From: an uncultured Adlercreutzia sp.
GTDB lineage: Bacteria > Actinomycetota > Coriobacteriia > Coriobacteriales > Eggerthellaceae
Length of the DNA: 27,140 nucleotides
Assembly (NCBI GenBank): GCA_902478715.1
Contig: CABSMC010000032.1
Location: forward strand, 1 to 27,140
Reading direction: 5' to 3'
Part shown: in pieces, positions 16,480-24,065 of the stretch
Layout: each line of letters starts with the position of its first letter
Numbering within the stretch: position 1 is the stretch's first letter
Notes under the pieces: model-generated
Database searches by the model: none
What the model was told of the DNA's origin: nothing
The model's input: only the letters and a program-made list of their open reading frames with translations
Translations under genes and position numbers: made by a program

Positions 16480-16606
16480 AGCCCGAGCTTCGGGCGGGGG
16501 TGCCGTGCTCAGACAGCGGTCTAGGGCATTTCTCGCCGGGGATTCGGGCCTTTTTGTTTGCCATAGACCGAACTGCGCGCGGCACCCCCGCCCCGAAGCT
16601 CGGGCT
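16480..16606 (-). repeat. Palindromic element B downstream of gpsA
   Basis: The outer arms are 16480-16505 and 16580-16606, complementary over 26 of 27 positions with one single-base bulge; they contain AGCCCGAGCTTCGGG and CCCGAAGCTCGGGCT. An inner stem pairs GGTCTAGGGCA (about 16518-16528) with TGCCATAGACC (about 16559-16569), 10 of 11. Between the stems, read on the - strand, lie CGCGCAGTTC and GCTGTCTGAGCA, matching element C. The apical loop holds GGCCTTTTTG, which might weakly terminate + strand transcripts. The element is in reverse orientation relative to A and C. Confidence 0.8.
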
Positions 16607-16680
16607 TACTCCGTAAAATACGAGCGATTGCCTTAAGATTTCGCCAGGTAAACGGGGTGCATACATGGTCGCAACCGTCG

Positions 16681-16722
16681 GGCCTTCCCGCTTCTGTGAG
16701 GACGGGAAGGCCTTATTGTTGT
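16681..16722 (+). terminator. Rho-independent terminator after the gpsA operon
   Basis: GGCCTTCCCG (16681-16690) and CGGGAAGGCC (16703-16712) form a perfect 10-bp stem with a 12-base loop, followed by TTATTGTTGT. It lies 220 bases after gpsA and beyond element B. Confidence 0.75.
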
Positions 16723-16912
16723 CATCAGCCGAGCGGAAGGGCGGAAATCCGGGCAACCGGGCGCCCGTACCGCGAGGTCCTTGACAACCAATTCGAGCTT
16801 TCCGTCGCACCGTCTCCTGCGTGAACCCTCCTCTCTCCTCTCTCTCAAAACCCTCGCGGCGGAAACGATTTCCATGCGCACGTTATCCCCTTCTCCTCCG
16901 TGCGTACTGAGC
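16713..16912. other. Gene-free stretch between two terminators
   Basis: No gene with a ribosome site and plausible protein is visible on either strand. TTGACA occurs at 16781-16786 but has no -10 box at a useful distance. A pyrimidine-rich run (CCTCCTCTCTCCTCTCTCTC, 16829-16848) is the only compositional oddity. Because a second + strand terminator closes the stretch, a short untranslated transcript is possible, but there is no direct support for one. Confidence 0.4.
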
Positions 16913-16949
16913 AAAGCTCCTCCGGTTCCCCTGCCGGAGGAGCTTTTTT
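16913..16949 (+). terminator. Strong rho-independent terminator upstream of the hybrid kinase gene
   Basis: AAAGCTCCTCCGG (16913-16925) pairs perfectly with CCGGAGGAGCTTT (16934-16946) around an 8-base loop and is followed by further Ts. It is oriented for + strand transcripts, although no gene lies between it and the previous terminator. Confidence 0.85.
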
Positions 16950-17075
16950 ATGGGCATCTCTTTGCGGCCGCGCCTCGTTTTCCCCTTGTCGTATGCCGTT
17001 TTCGCCTTGCAGTTTCCCCTCTGATGACGTACTGTTACGCAAGCAAATTTCGAAGGGGAAGGGTGCGCCGCCGTT

Positions 17076-19634
17076 ATGAAGACGACTGAGAACGCCGTCC
17101 GGGATCGGAAGGGCTTCGCGCGCCTGACCTTGGTCATCGTGCTCATCTTCGCAGTCATGGGGGCCTCTATCTGGGCTGTCTCGAAGAAGACCTCCGATGA
17201 CATGGCCGATGCCGCCATTCTGAACCTCAACGAGAACTTGAACCTCATGGAAAGCACGGTGGAGGCCATTCAGGACAGCGAGGCGCAGTTCCAACGGCTT
17301 TTGGCCACCGAGCTGGCCGCTGCGGGCGATCCGGCCGCCGCTGTGGAGCGCTTGGGCAAAAGCGATGCCGCCGCGCTCATCTCCGTCGTGCCCGAGGGGG
17401 CCGACGCCGGCGTCTCCAACGACGGGGCCCCCTTCGACCCGGCGTCGCTCGATTTCAGCGGCGGGGGAGCCATCGGGGGGCTGCCCGTCTCCCAGGCCTA
17501 CGTGAACGCCGAGGGCAGCTGGGCCTACACGGTGAAGTGTCCCATCGAACGGGACGGCGTCCCCATCGCCGAGCTGTACACCGAGTACACCTTCGACGCC
17601 ATCGACCAGTCGCTGCCCCAGGGCTTCTACGGCCAGCGGGCCGTGCTCTACCTCATGGACGCCGCCACGGAGCGCTTCGTGCTGAAGCCCGAGGGCATGG
17701 GCGAGCGCGATGCGGGGCATGTGAACCTGGAGGACTTCTACCGGGCCAACAACATTACCGATCCGGCCATTCTCTCCATGGTGGCGGACGGCGTCGAAAA
17801 CCGCGAGAACGTCATGTTCGCCCATAAGGTGAAGGGCGCCGAGGCCCTGTGCTATTTGTGGTCCATCGGCGACGGCACCACCTATCTGGTGGGTTATGTG
17901 CCCATGGAGGCCATCCAGCGCGAGGCTCAGGCGGTGAACGTCGCCCTGATCATGGTGGCCTCCATCACGATTGCGGCCTTCTGCCTGTGCGTCATCCTGT
18001 ACGGCTTCAACCGGCGCAAGCAGGCCCGGGCCCAGCGGGCGCGGGAGGAGGAGCGCGCGCTGCACGCCGAGCAGCTCGCCCAGGCGCTTCGGGCGGCCGA
18101 GGTGGCCAACGAGTCGAAATCGGCCTTCCTCGCCAACATGTCCCACGACATCCGCACTCCCATGAACGCCGTGCTCGGCTTCACCACCATCATCGAGAAG
18201 GAGGCCGACAACCCGGCCAAGGTGCGCGACTGCGCCGGCAAGATCATGGCCTCGGGGCGCCATCTGCTCGACCTCATCAACGACGTGCTGGACATCTCGA
18301 AGATCGAGAGCGGCAAGGCGTCGCTCACCTTGGCGGAGTTCGACCTGGGCGACTCTCTGGCGGCGGCGGAGTCCATCATCGCGCCCATGGCCCGGGACAA
18401 GGGGCAGACGTTCTGCGCGGAAATCCGCTCCGTCCGCCACGAGCGCCTCATCGGCGACGAGACGCATCTCAACCAGATTCTGCTGAACCTGCTGTCGAAC
18501 GCTGTGAAGTACACTCCGGAGGGCGGTCGCATCTGGCTGCGCTTCATCGGGCTTCCGGCGCATTCCAACGCGCTGGAGCATCTGCGCATCGAGGTTGAGG
18601 ACGATGGCTACGGCATGACGCCGGAGTTCCTTGAGACTATCTTCGACTCGTTCACGCGCGCCGAGAACTCCACCACCAACAAAGTGCAAGGGACGGGCCT
18701 CGGCATGTCCATCACCAAGAGCCTCGTCGATCTCATGGGCGGCACTATCGAGGTGGAAAGCGAGGTGGGGAAAGGGTCGCTCTTCCGGGTCGATTTGGAG
18801 CTGCGCATCCCCGAGGAGCAGGCCGCCGGGTACTTCTGGGAGCGCGCAAACATCAAGAGCATGCTCGTGGCGGACGCCTCGCCTGCGGCGCACGCGGCCA
18901 TTGCCGATTTCATGGAGGGCACGGGCGTGGAAGTGGACGTGGCGGCCAGTGCCGATGAGGCCCGCAAGCTGGTGGAGGCGCGCGGCGGCTACGACGTGGT
19001 GCTCGTCGGTGTCCCGTGGCTCGACGATGCCGCCGTGCGTGCGGCCGACGGCCTGCGGGCGAGCGCGGAGACGCCACTTCTGTTCATGCTCGAGCACACC
19101 TTCGACCAAGATGACGATGTGGTGCTGCCCCCGGGCTCGGCGGTGCTGACCAAGCCCTTCTTCCCCTCCATGCTGAAGCAGAAGATCGAGACCGTGCGCG
19201 GCGTGGGCACCGACGAGGACGACGATCTGGCCCAGGTACTTTCCGGCAAGCACTTCCTCGCCGCCGAGGACAATTTCCTCAACGCCGGCATCCTCACGGA
19301 TCTGCTGGAGATGGAGGGTGCCACGGTGGAGATCGTCGAGAACGGCAAGCTGGCCGTCGAGCGCTTCGAGCGCTGCGAGCCCGGCGAGTTCGACGCCATC
19401 CTCATGGACGTGCAGATGCCGGTCATGAACGGGCATGCGGCCACCCGGGCCATCCGGGCGCTCGCGCGGGCGGATGCGGCGACCATTCCCATCTTCGCCA
19501 TGACCGCCGATGCCTTCGTGGAAGACGAGAAGGCGGCGCTGGCCGCCGGCATGAACGCCCATGTGGCGAAGCCCTTGGAGATAGACGAGCTGCGGCGCGC
19601 CGTCGACCGCTTCGTCGAGAAAGGACGATCATGA
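17076..19634 (+). CDS. Membrane hybrid histidine kinase with one dead and one intact receiver domain
   Basis: It encodes 852 residues from ATG 17076. A transmembrane helix lies at about residues 14-36, an extracytoplasmic sensor region of about 250 residues follows, and a second transmembrane helix is at about 287-311. HisKA contains NMSHDIRTPMNAVLGF with the phosphorylated His357. HATPase_c has the N box (LLSNAVKY, Asn475), DDGYGM, and GTGLGMSI. A first receiver-like domain (about 592-710) has Gly645 where the phosphoacceptor Asp should be. The second (about 725-848) is intact, with AEDN and LMDVQMP (Asp778) and the K-P near the end. Its stop overlaps the ATG of a lipoprotein solute-binding gene by 4 bases, suggesting that the lipoprotein presents a ligand to the sensor domain. 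No DNA-binding response regulator is nearby. The ligand is unknown. Confidence 0.92.
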   Translation: MKTTENAVRDRKGFARLTLVIVLIFAVMGASIWAVSKKTSDDMADAAILNLNENLNLMESTVEAIQDSEAQFQRLLATELAAAGDPAAAVERLGKSDAAALISVVPEGADAGVSNDGAPFDPASLDFSGGGAIGGLPVSQAYVNAEGSWAYTVKCPIERDGVPIAELYTEYTFDAIDQSLPQGFYGQRAVLYLMDAATERFVLKPEGMGERDAGHVNLEDFYRANNITDPAILSMVADGVENRENVMFAHKVKGAEALCYLWSIGDGTTYLVGYVPMEAIQREAQAVNVALIMVASITIAAFCLCVILYGFNRRKQARAQRAREEERALHAEQLAQALRAAEVANESKSAFLANMSHDIRTPMNAVLGFTTIIEKEADNPAKVRDCAGKIMASGRHLLDLINDVLDISKIESGKASLTLAEFDLGDSLAAAESIIAPMARDKGQTFCAEIRSVRHERLIGDETHLNQILLNLLSNAVKYTPEGGRIWLRFIGLPAHSNALEHLRIEVEDDGYGMTPEFLETIFDSFTRAENSTTNKVQGTGLGMSITKSLVDLMGGTIEVESEVGKGSLFRVDLELRIPEEQAAGYFWERANIKSMLVADASPAAHAAIADFMEGTGVEVDVAASADEARKLVEARGGYDVVLVGVPWLDDAAVRAADGLRASAETPLLFMLEHTFDQDDDVVLPPGSAVLTKPFFPSMLKQKIETVRGVGTDEDDDLAQVLSGKHFLAAEDNFLNAGILTDLLEMEGATVEIVENGKLAVERFERCEPGEFDAILMDVQMPVMNGHAATRAIRALARADAATIPIFAMTADAFVEDEKAALAAGMNAHVAKPLEIDELRRAVDRFVEKGRS

Positions 19635-20944
19635 GACGTATCGCGAGCAAGCGCGCCCGCAAGGGGGCCGTGGCCGTCGTCGCGCTCGTCGGCGCTCTGG
19701 TGCTCGGAGCCTGCAGCACCTCGGCGCCGGCGGAGAATTTGGCCGTGCAGGATGTCGACGAGGAGAGGACGGTGAACTTCTTCAGCCCCATGGAGAAGAT
19801 CAGCCCCGACACCGAGAACACGGCCCGCACGGCCAGCGACCTGACGATCGCCATGGCGGAGGAGCGGCTCGGGCTCACGCTGGCCTATCACACCTACACG
19901 GCCGAGAACTACCAGGACAAGACCTACGACGAGGTGTGCCTGGAGCGGGCCCGCAACAATTCGGACGATCTGTACCTGTTGAACACCGACACCATCGTGA
20001 CCCTCGGGTCGGAGGGGCACTTGGCCGACCTGTCGGGGCTTTCCTGCGCCCAGAACCTGCGCGAGGTGGTGCGCACGGCCAACACGGTCGACGGCAAGCT
20101 CGTGGCCATTCCCCAAGAGGTAGTGGCCTACGGCCTGTTCGTGAACAAGGATATCTTCGACGAATGCGAGCTTTCGCTGCCGAACACGCCCGAGGAGTTT
20201 CTGGAATGCTGTCGGGTTCTCAAAGAGAAGGGCTATGAGACGCCCATCGGCGCCAACCGTTGGTGGCTGGAGACCTTCGTTTTCGCCCAGGCCTACGCCG
20301 ATCTGTACAACGGAGGAGATGTGGCCGCCGAGGTGCAGGCCCTGAACGCCGGCGAGGCCCGCTACAGCGACTACATGCGCCCCGGGTTCGAGTTCTTGAA
20401 GACGCTGATCGACCTCGGCTACGTCGATGCCGAGAACGCGCTGGTGAGCGAGGCCTTCGAGGGAGCCGGCGAAGGCGAGGACTTCATGGCGGGAAAATGC
20501 CCCATCGTCATGGCCTACTGGGGCGCGGCCAATACCGATACCGCCTACGGCAGCCCCTCGTTCAACATGGAGGTCATCGGCTTCCCGAGCGCGCGCGGCC
20601 AGATGCCCGTGCTCTCCATGACCGGATGCGGCGTGGGCGAGCGGGCCGAGCACCGCGATGAGGCCCTCGAGGTGGTGGACGTCATTTGCTCGGACGAGGC
20701 CCTGCAGCTGTACGCCGAGACCAACCGCGTCATCTCGCCGTCGAAGAACGTGGAAGTGGAATGCGTGGAAGCGCTTCGCCCCTTGAACGACCTGGTGCAG
20801 GCCGATACCTACGTGCTCGCCTCGAACGCGGGCATGGATGTGGAGCAGTGGGGCAATACGTGCCTCATCGTGCGCGACCTTCTGGGCGGTGCCTCGGTGG
20901 ACGAGTGCATGGCGAAGCTTGATGCGCTGCAGGATGCCGCCTAG
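19631..20944 (+). CDS. Lipoprotein extracellular solute-binding protein coupled to the hybrid kinase
   Basis: It encodes 437 residues. The N-terminus (MRRIASKRARKG, then a hydrophobic run ending in the lipobox LVLGAC) predicts lipid attachment at Cys28. The mature part resembles family 1 (sugar-type) ABC solute-binding proteins: a segment around NNSDDLYLLNTDTIVTLGSEGHLADLSGL, then VVAYGLFVNKDIFDECELSLPNTPEEFLECCRVLKEKGYETPIG, and a C-terminal lobe. The start codon overlaps the kinase stop in an ATGA arrangement. No permease or ATPase genes are present, so a sensory co-receptor role is more likely than transport. The ligand cannot be read from sequence. Alternatively it could serve a transporter encoded elsewhere. 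Confidence 0.88.
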   Translation: MRRIASKRARKGAVAVVALVGALVLGACSTSAPAENLAVQDVDEERTVNFFSPMEKISPDTENTARTASDLTIAMAEERLGLTLAYHTYTAENYQDKTYDEVCLERARNNSDDLYLLNTDTIVTLGSEGHLADLSGLSCAQNLREVVRTANTVDGKLVAIPQEVVAYGLFVNKDIFDECELSLPNTPEEFLECCRVLKEKGYETPIGANRWWLETFVFAQAYADLYNGGDVAAEVQALNAGEARYSDYMRPGFEFLKTLIDLGYVDAENALVSEAFEGAGEGEDFMAGKCPIVMAYWGAANTDTAYGSPSFNMEVIGFPSARGQMPVLSMTGCGVGERAEHRDEALEVVDVICSDEALQLYAETNRVISPSKNVEVECVEALRPLNDLVQADTYVLASNAGMDVEQWGNTCLIVRDLLGGASVDECMAKLDALQDAA

Positions 20945-20961
20945 GACGTTCGACCTGTCCG

Positions 20962-21190
20962 CGCTCCCGGGTGCCGGGGCGGTCGTCGCCTGTCCGCGTC
21001 CGAGAGCGCCGGGGCATCGCCGCAACACCCGCTCCGCTGTTCGGCCTTCGGCCTCAGGCGCTGCGCTGCTTCATGCTTTTATGGGCGCCCCTTCGGGGCG
21101 CTTTTTCAAGTTAGTGTTCAGAGAGTTTCGGCGACGCCCCCGGCGCTCTCGGACGCTACAGGGTCTCGGTTGCTCCGGTGCACGGGAGCG
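20962..21190. repeat. Nested inverted repeats in a convergent intergenic region (element D)
   Basis: The inner arms 20996-21022 and 21129-21156 are complementary except for one extra base and one mismatch; they contain GCGTCCGAGAGCGCCGGGG and its complement. Outside them, CGCTCCCGGGTGCCGG (about 20962-20977) and CCGGTGCACGGGAGCG (21175-21190) pair at 13 of 16 positions. Inside lie a small GGCC-TTC-GGCC hairpin (21043-21053) and a terminator. The conserved internal loop of elements A to C is not clearly present, so this may be a different class. It fills the gap between the solute-binding gene and the oppositely oriented alkyltransferase-like gene. Confidence 0.7.
21085..21106 (+). terminator. 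Rho-independent terminator after the solute-binding lipoprotein gene
   Basis: GCGCCCC (21085-21091) and GGGGCGC (21095-21101) form a 7-bp stem with a TTC loop, followed by TTTTT. It is oriented to stop transcripts of the kinase/lipoprotein pair and is nested within element D. Confidence 0.8.
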
Positions 21191-21658
21191 CTACTTGGCG
21201 AGCGGCTGCTGCTCCAGTTTCAATAGGGCGGCGTTGATGTCGTTGGTGGGCTTGCCGGTGGCGGTGACGATGCGGTGCGTTGGTACGAGCAGGGGAGTGG
21301 GGCAGGCGCGCAGGGCGGCTCCGACGGAGCGGAAGGAGCCGGGGCGACCCAGCGTTTCGGCGAGGGCGCGGGCCGTGGTCGTGTGCCCGTAGGGGATGTT
21401 CGCCGCGGCCTTCCATACCTCCTGCTGGAAGGCGCTGCCCTCGGGGCGCATGGGAACGGTGAACGCCGAGCGCTGGCCGGCGAGGTAGGCCATGATCTGG
21501 TTGGCGGCCTCGGTGGTGAGCGCCGTGGGCTGCCGGTCGCCGGGGAGGTTCTGCTCGCCGAAGCTGACGGCGGTTACGGCGGTACCGTCGGCGGCGATGG
21601 TGACGGGCCCGAACTTCGTCGGATAGGTGAAGAAGGTGCTGCGAGTCGTGCTGGGCAT
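21191..21658 (-). CDS. Methylated-DNA cysteine methyltransferase homologue lacking the active-site cysteine
   Basis: I chose the ATG whose first base is 21658 (155 residues); GAGGA lies about 6 bases upstream, and the longer frame adds only low-complexity sequence. The N-terminal domain (FFTYPTKFGPVTIAADGTAVTAVSFGE) and the C-terminal helix-turn-helix (FQQEVWKAAANIPYGHTTTARALAETLG) match Ogt/MGMT proteins, including the Tyr and the Arg (FRSVGAALR) used for base flipping. The catalytic motif, normally PCHRV, reads PTHRI here; the codon is ACG on the coding strand. The protein therefore cannot accept an alkyl group on cysteine in the usual way. The downstream glycine-rich loop is also shortened. 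It resembles alkyltransferase-like (ATL) proteins, which bind alkylated guanine and recruit nucleotide excision repair; loss of function is the alternative. It is convergent with the solute-binding gene and divergent from rpe. Confidence 0.85.
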   Translation of the reverse strand: MPSTTRSTFFTYPTKFGPVTIAADGTAVTAVSFGEQNLPGDRQPTALTTEAANQIMAYLAGQRSAFTVPMRPEGSAFQQEVWKAAANIPYGHTTTARALAETLGRPGSFRSVGAALRACPTPLLVPTHRIVTATGKPTNDINAALLKLEQQPLAK

Positions 21659-21769
21659 GGGTGTCCTCGCTCTCGTCGGAAGGCGTCGGCGCCCCATCGG
21701 GGCGCGGGCGCATCTGCGGGGCCGGCCGTGGGCGCCGGGCCGCTCCGTGCAGGTTTGCCGCTGATGGTC

Positions 21770-21775
21770 ATTATA
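21770..21775 (-). promoter_or_regulatory. Possible -10 box for the alkyltransferase-like gene
   Basis: On the - strand, TATAAT reads from 21775 to 21770, in a very GC-rich divergent spacer and about 110 bases before the start codon. No matching -35 box is visible. Confidence 0.4.
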
Positions 21776-21800
21776 GGCCGTCGGGGCCTCGCCGTCGCGG

Positions 21801-21806
21801 TAGAAT
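21801..21806 (+). promoter_or_regulatory. Possible -10 box for rpe
   Basis: TAGAAT lies 37 bases upstream of the rpe ATG. The -35 region is GC-rich and does not match the consensus, so this is a weak candidate. Confidence 0.35.
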
Positions 21807-21843
21807 GTCGCCATCGGAAAGCCGCGAGATGAGGATGCGTCCT

Positions 21844-22554
21844 ATGTACCAACCTGTGAAAATCGCCCCTTCAATCCTGTCCGCCGATTTCATGAACCTC
21901 GGGCGGGACATTCGCATGATCGAGGAGGGCGGCGCCGCCTTCGTCCACATCGACGTCATGGACGGCCACTTCGTGCCGAACCTCACCATGGGCGTGCCGC
22001 TCTTGAAGCAGCTCAAGCCCGCTACGAACCTTCTGTGCGACGTGCATCTCATGATCGACAACCCGCTGGACGAGCTGCCCTGGTTCATCGACGCCGGCGC
22101 CGACCTTCTGAACGTGCACGTGGAGGCGCTGGACGAAGCTGACCTTAAGCGGGCCATCGCCCAGATTCACGAAGCGGGCCTTCTGGCCGCGGCGGCCCTG
22201 AAGCCCAAGACGCCCGTGCGCGCCTTGGAGCCGGTCATCGCCGAGCTGGACATGGCGCTCGTCATGTCGGTGGAGCCGGGCTTCTCCGGCCAAAGTTACA
22301 TCGCGGGATCCGATTTGAAGGTGGCCGAGGTGGTGCAGATGGCGCGGGCGGCCGGCAACGAGGAGCTGCTCATCCAGGTGGACGGCGGCATCGGGCTTTC
22401 CACGGCGCCGCTTGTGGCCGCCGCCGGGGCCGACGTGCTCGTCTGCGGCAACGCCGTGTTCAAGGCCGACGACCCGCGGGCTGCCATAGGCGCCGTGAAA
22501 AACGCGGCCGATGAGGCCCGCGAGAATGCCTTGGCCCGCGGCCAATGGAATTAG
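21844..22554 (+). CDS. rpe: Ribulose-phosphate 3-epimerase
   Basis: It encodes 236 residues from ATG 21844, with GAGG nine bases upstream; in-frame ATGs at 21829 and 21835 would add only three to five residues. It is a TIM barrel that interconverts ribulose-5-phosphate and xylulose-5-phosphate in the pentose phosphate pathway. Family motifs: KIAPSILSADFMNLG, the metal-binding HIDVMDGHFVPNLTMG, DVHLMIDNP, MSVEPGFSGQ and VDGGI, including the catalytic Asp residues. The length is slightly above the usual 220 because of a short C-terminal tail (DEARENALARGQWN). The cysteine desulfurase gene follows after 17 bases. Confidence 0.95.
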   Translation: MYQPVKIAPSILSADFMNLGRDIRMIEEGGAAFVHIDVMDGHFVPNLTMGVPLLKQLKPATNLLCDVHLMIDNPLDELPWFIDAGADLLNVHVEALDEADLKRAIAQIHEAGLLAAAALKPKTPVRALEPVIAELDMALVMSVEPGFSGQSYIAGSDLKVAEVVQMARAAGNEELLIQVDGGIGLSTAPLVAAAGADVLVCGNAVFKADDPRAAIGAVKNAADEARENALARGQWN

Positions 22555-22571
22555 GAAGAAGAAGGAGCGCG

Positions 22572-23870
22572 ATGAGCAACACTGCGGAAAACCTTGCGGC
22601 CGTCGAGCGCGAGTTGGCGGCCGATGTGGCCATGGCCGAGGGGCGCGCCGATGCCGAGGACGCCACCCTGCCCGAGCCGGCGGCGGACTTCATCTACCTG
22701 GACTACGCCGCCACCGCCCCCTTGTGCGCCGAGGCGGCCGGCGCCATGGTGCCCTTCCAGGTGCCCGGGCCTGCGAACTTGGCCGTGAATGCCAATGCCA
22801 ACGCCCTGTACGGGGTGGGGCGCGCCGCCTTCGACCTTCTGGAAAGCGCTCGGCGCCGCGCGGCCCGGGCCCTGGGCGCCCGGCGCCCCGATGAGATCGT
22901 CTTCACCTCCGGCGCCACCGAGGCCGACGACGCGGCCATCCTCGGCCTTGTGCAGGCGGCCGCCGAGCAGCGGCGCCTTGCCGGCCAGAAGAACCGCCCC
23001 CTGCACGTCATCACCTCCGCCATCGAGCACGATGCCGTGCTCGCGCCCTGCCGGCGCCTCGAGGGCGAGGGCGTGCTCGTCACCTACCTGCGCCCCAACC
23101 GCCAGGGCTTCATCGAGGTCGCGTCTCTCGCCGAGGCGCTCACCGACGACACGGTGCTCGTCTCGGTGCAAGCGGCCAATTCCGAGGTGGGCGCCATCCA
23201 GCCCATCCGCGAGCTAGCCGAACTGGCCCACAAGCGCGGCGCCCTCTTCCACACCGATGCCGTGCAGGCCCTGGGCAAGATGCCCTTGGACCTCCAGGAG
23301 CTCGGCGTGGACGCCGCCTCCTTCTCGGCCCACAAGATCGGCGGCCCCAAGGGCGTGGGCGCCCTGTACCTGAAGGCCCGCACCCCCTTCGCCCCCTACC
23401 TTTTGGGCGGCGGTCAGGAATCCGGTCGCCGCAGCGGCACCCAGAACGTCGCTGGCATCACCGGCTTCGTCGCTGCCCTGGAGGCGGCCCAGGAGGCCGA
23501 GCCGGAGGAGTCCGCCCGCCTGCGCGCCCTGCGCGACCGCCTCTACGCGGCCATAGCCGCCACCGACGGCATCCAGCCCACGGTGGAGGTGGATGCGGGC
23601 AGCCGCGACTTCCTCCCCAACATCGTCCACGGCCTGGCCGACGAGTGGGAGAGCGAGACCATGGTGCTGCGCTTCGACCAGCTCGGCATCTGCGTCGCCG
23701 GCGGCAGCGCCTGCTCCAGCCACTCCCTGGAGCCGAGCCACGTCCTCAAGGCCATGGGCATCACCGGCGACGAGTCCTACAACGCCCTGCGCATCTCCAT
23801 GGGAAGATACACCACCGATGCCGATATAGCGGCCTTCGAGAAGGCTTTGAACAAAGTATTGAACTGGTAG
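22572..23870 (+). CDS. Cysteine desulfurase (NifS/IscS-type, class V aminotransferase fold)
   Basis: It encodes 432 residues from ATG 22572, with AAGGAG upstream. The PLP enzyme removes sulfur from cysteine for Fe-S clusters or thiolated cofactors. Motifs: YLDYAATAPLC, SGATEADDAAILG, SAIEHDAV, ANSEVGAIQPI, HTDAVQALGK, the PLP lysine in SAHKIGGPKG (Lys255), SGRRSGTQNV, and the sulfur-accepting Cys381 in GGSACSSHSLEPSHVL. The first 40 residues are an Ala/Glu-rich extension before the domain starts. The cysteine-loop form (SACSSxSLEPSHVL) is the NifS/IscS group rather than SufS. No IscU, Suf or ThiI gene is adjacent, so the sulfur acceptor cannot be told from this window. Confidence 0.92.
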   Translation: MSNTAENLAAVERELAADVAMAEGRADAEDATLPEPAADFIYLDYAATAPLCAEAAGAMVPFQVPGPANLAVNANANALYGVGRAAFDLLESARRRAARALGARRPDEIVFTSGATEADDAAILGLVQAAAEQRRLAGQKNRPLHVITSAIEHDAVLAPCRRLEGEGVLVTYLRPNRQGFIEVASLAEALTDDTVLVSVQAANSEVGAIQPIRELAELAHKRGALFHTDAVQALGKMPLDLQELGVDAASFSAHKIGGPKGVGALYLKARTPFAPYLLGGGQESGRRSGTQNVAGITGFVAALEAAQEAEPEESARLRALRDRLYAAIAATDGIQPTVEVDAGSRDFLPNIVHGLADEWESETMVLRFDQLGICVAGGSACSSHSLEPSHVLKAMGITGDESYNALRISMGRYTTDADIAAFEKALNKVLNW

Positions 23871-23912
23871 AATACGGTAGAAGATAAAGCATTTCATTGT
23901 TGTAAGAGCAGA

Positions 23913-24036
23913 GTGTGGGCTCGGGGCGGTGGTGCCGCGCGCAGTTCATTCTATGGCATGCAGATACGTCAGAACCCTCGACGAGATCTGCCATAGAATG
24001 CTGTTTGAGCACGGCACTTCCGCCCCGAGCCCACAC
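23913..24036 (+). repeat. Palindromic element C between the desulfurase and PHP genes
   Basis: The outer arms 23913-23937 and 24012-24036 pair at 23 of 25 positions (beginning GTGTGGGCTCGGGGCGG). The inner stem is a perfect 12-bp pair, CATTCTATGGCA (23947-23958) with TGCCATAGAATG (23989-24000). The unpaired strands between stems are CGCGCAGTT (23938-23946) and CTGTTTGAGCA (24001-24011), nearly identical to those of element B read on its - strand. The 30-base apical loop is unrelated between copies. Confidence 0.85.
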
Positions 24037-24065
24037 GCGGACAAGCGGTCGAGAGATGCGGGGAT

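Noticed and set aside
16781..16786. Consensus TTGACA as a -35 box for a small RNA
   Set aside because: No -10-like hexamer lies 15-19 bases downstream, so it was not called as a promoter.
16633..16914. A 93-codon - strand frame in the gap upstream of the kinase
   Set aside because: No ribosome site, Arg-rich low-information protein, and it runs through a + strand terminator hairpin; probably chance.
17007..17035. TTGCAG-17-TACTGT as the kinase promoter
   Set aside because: Spacing is right, but each hexamer matches only three consensus bases; not strong enough to list.
16845..19562. A 905-codon open frame on the - strand antisense to the hybrid kinase
   Set aside because: The + strand gene has complete kinase and receiver motifs; the antisense product is compositionally biased and motif-free.
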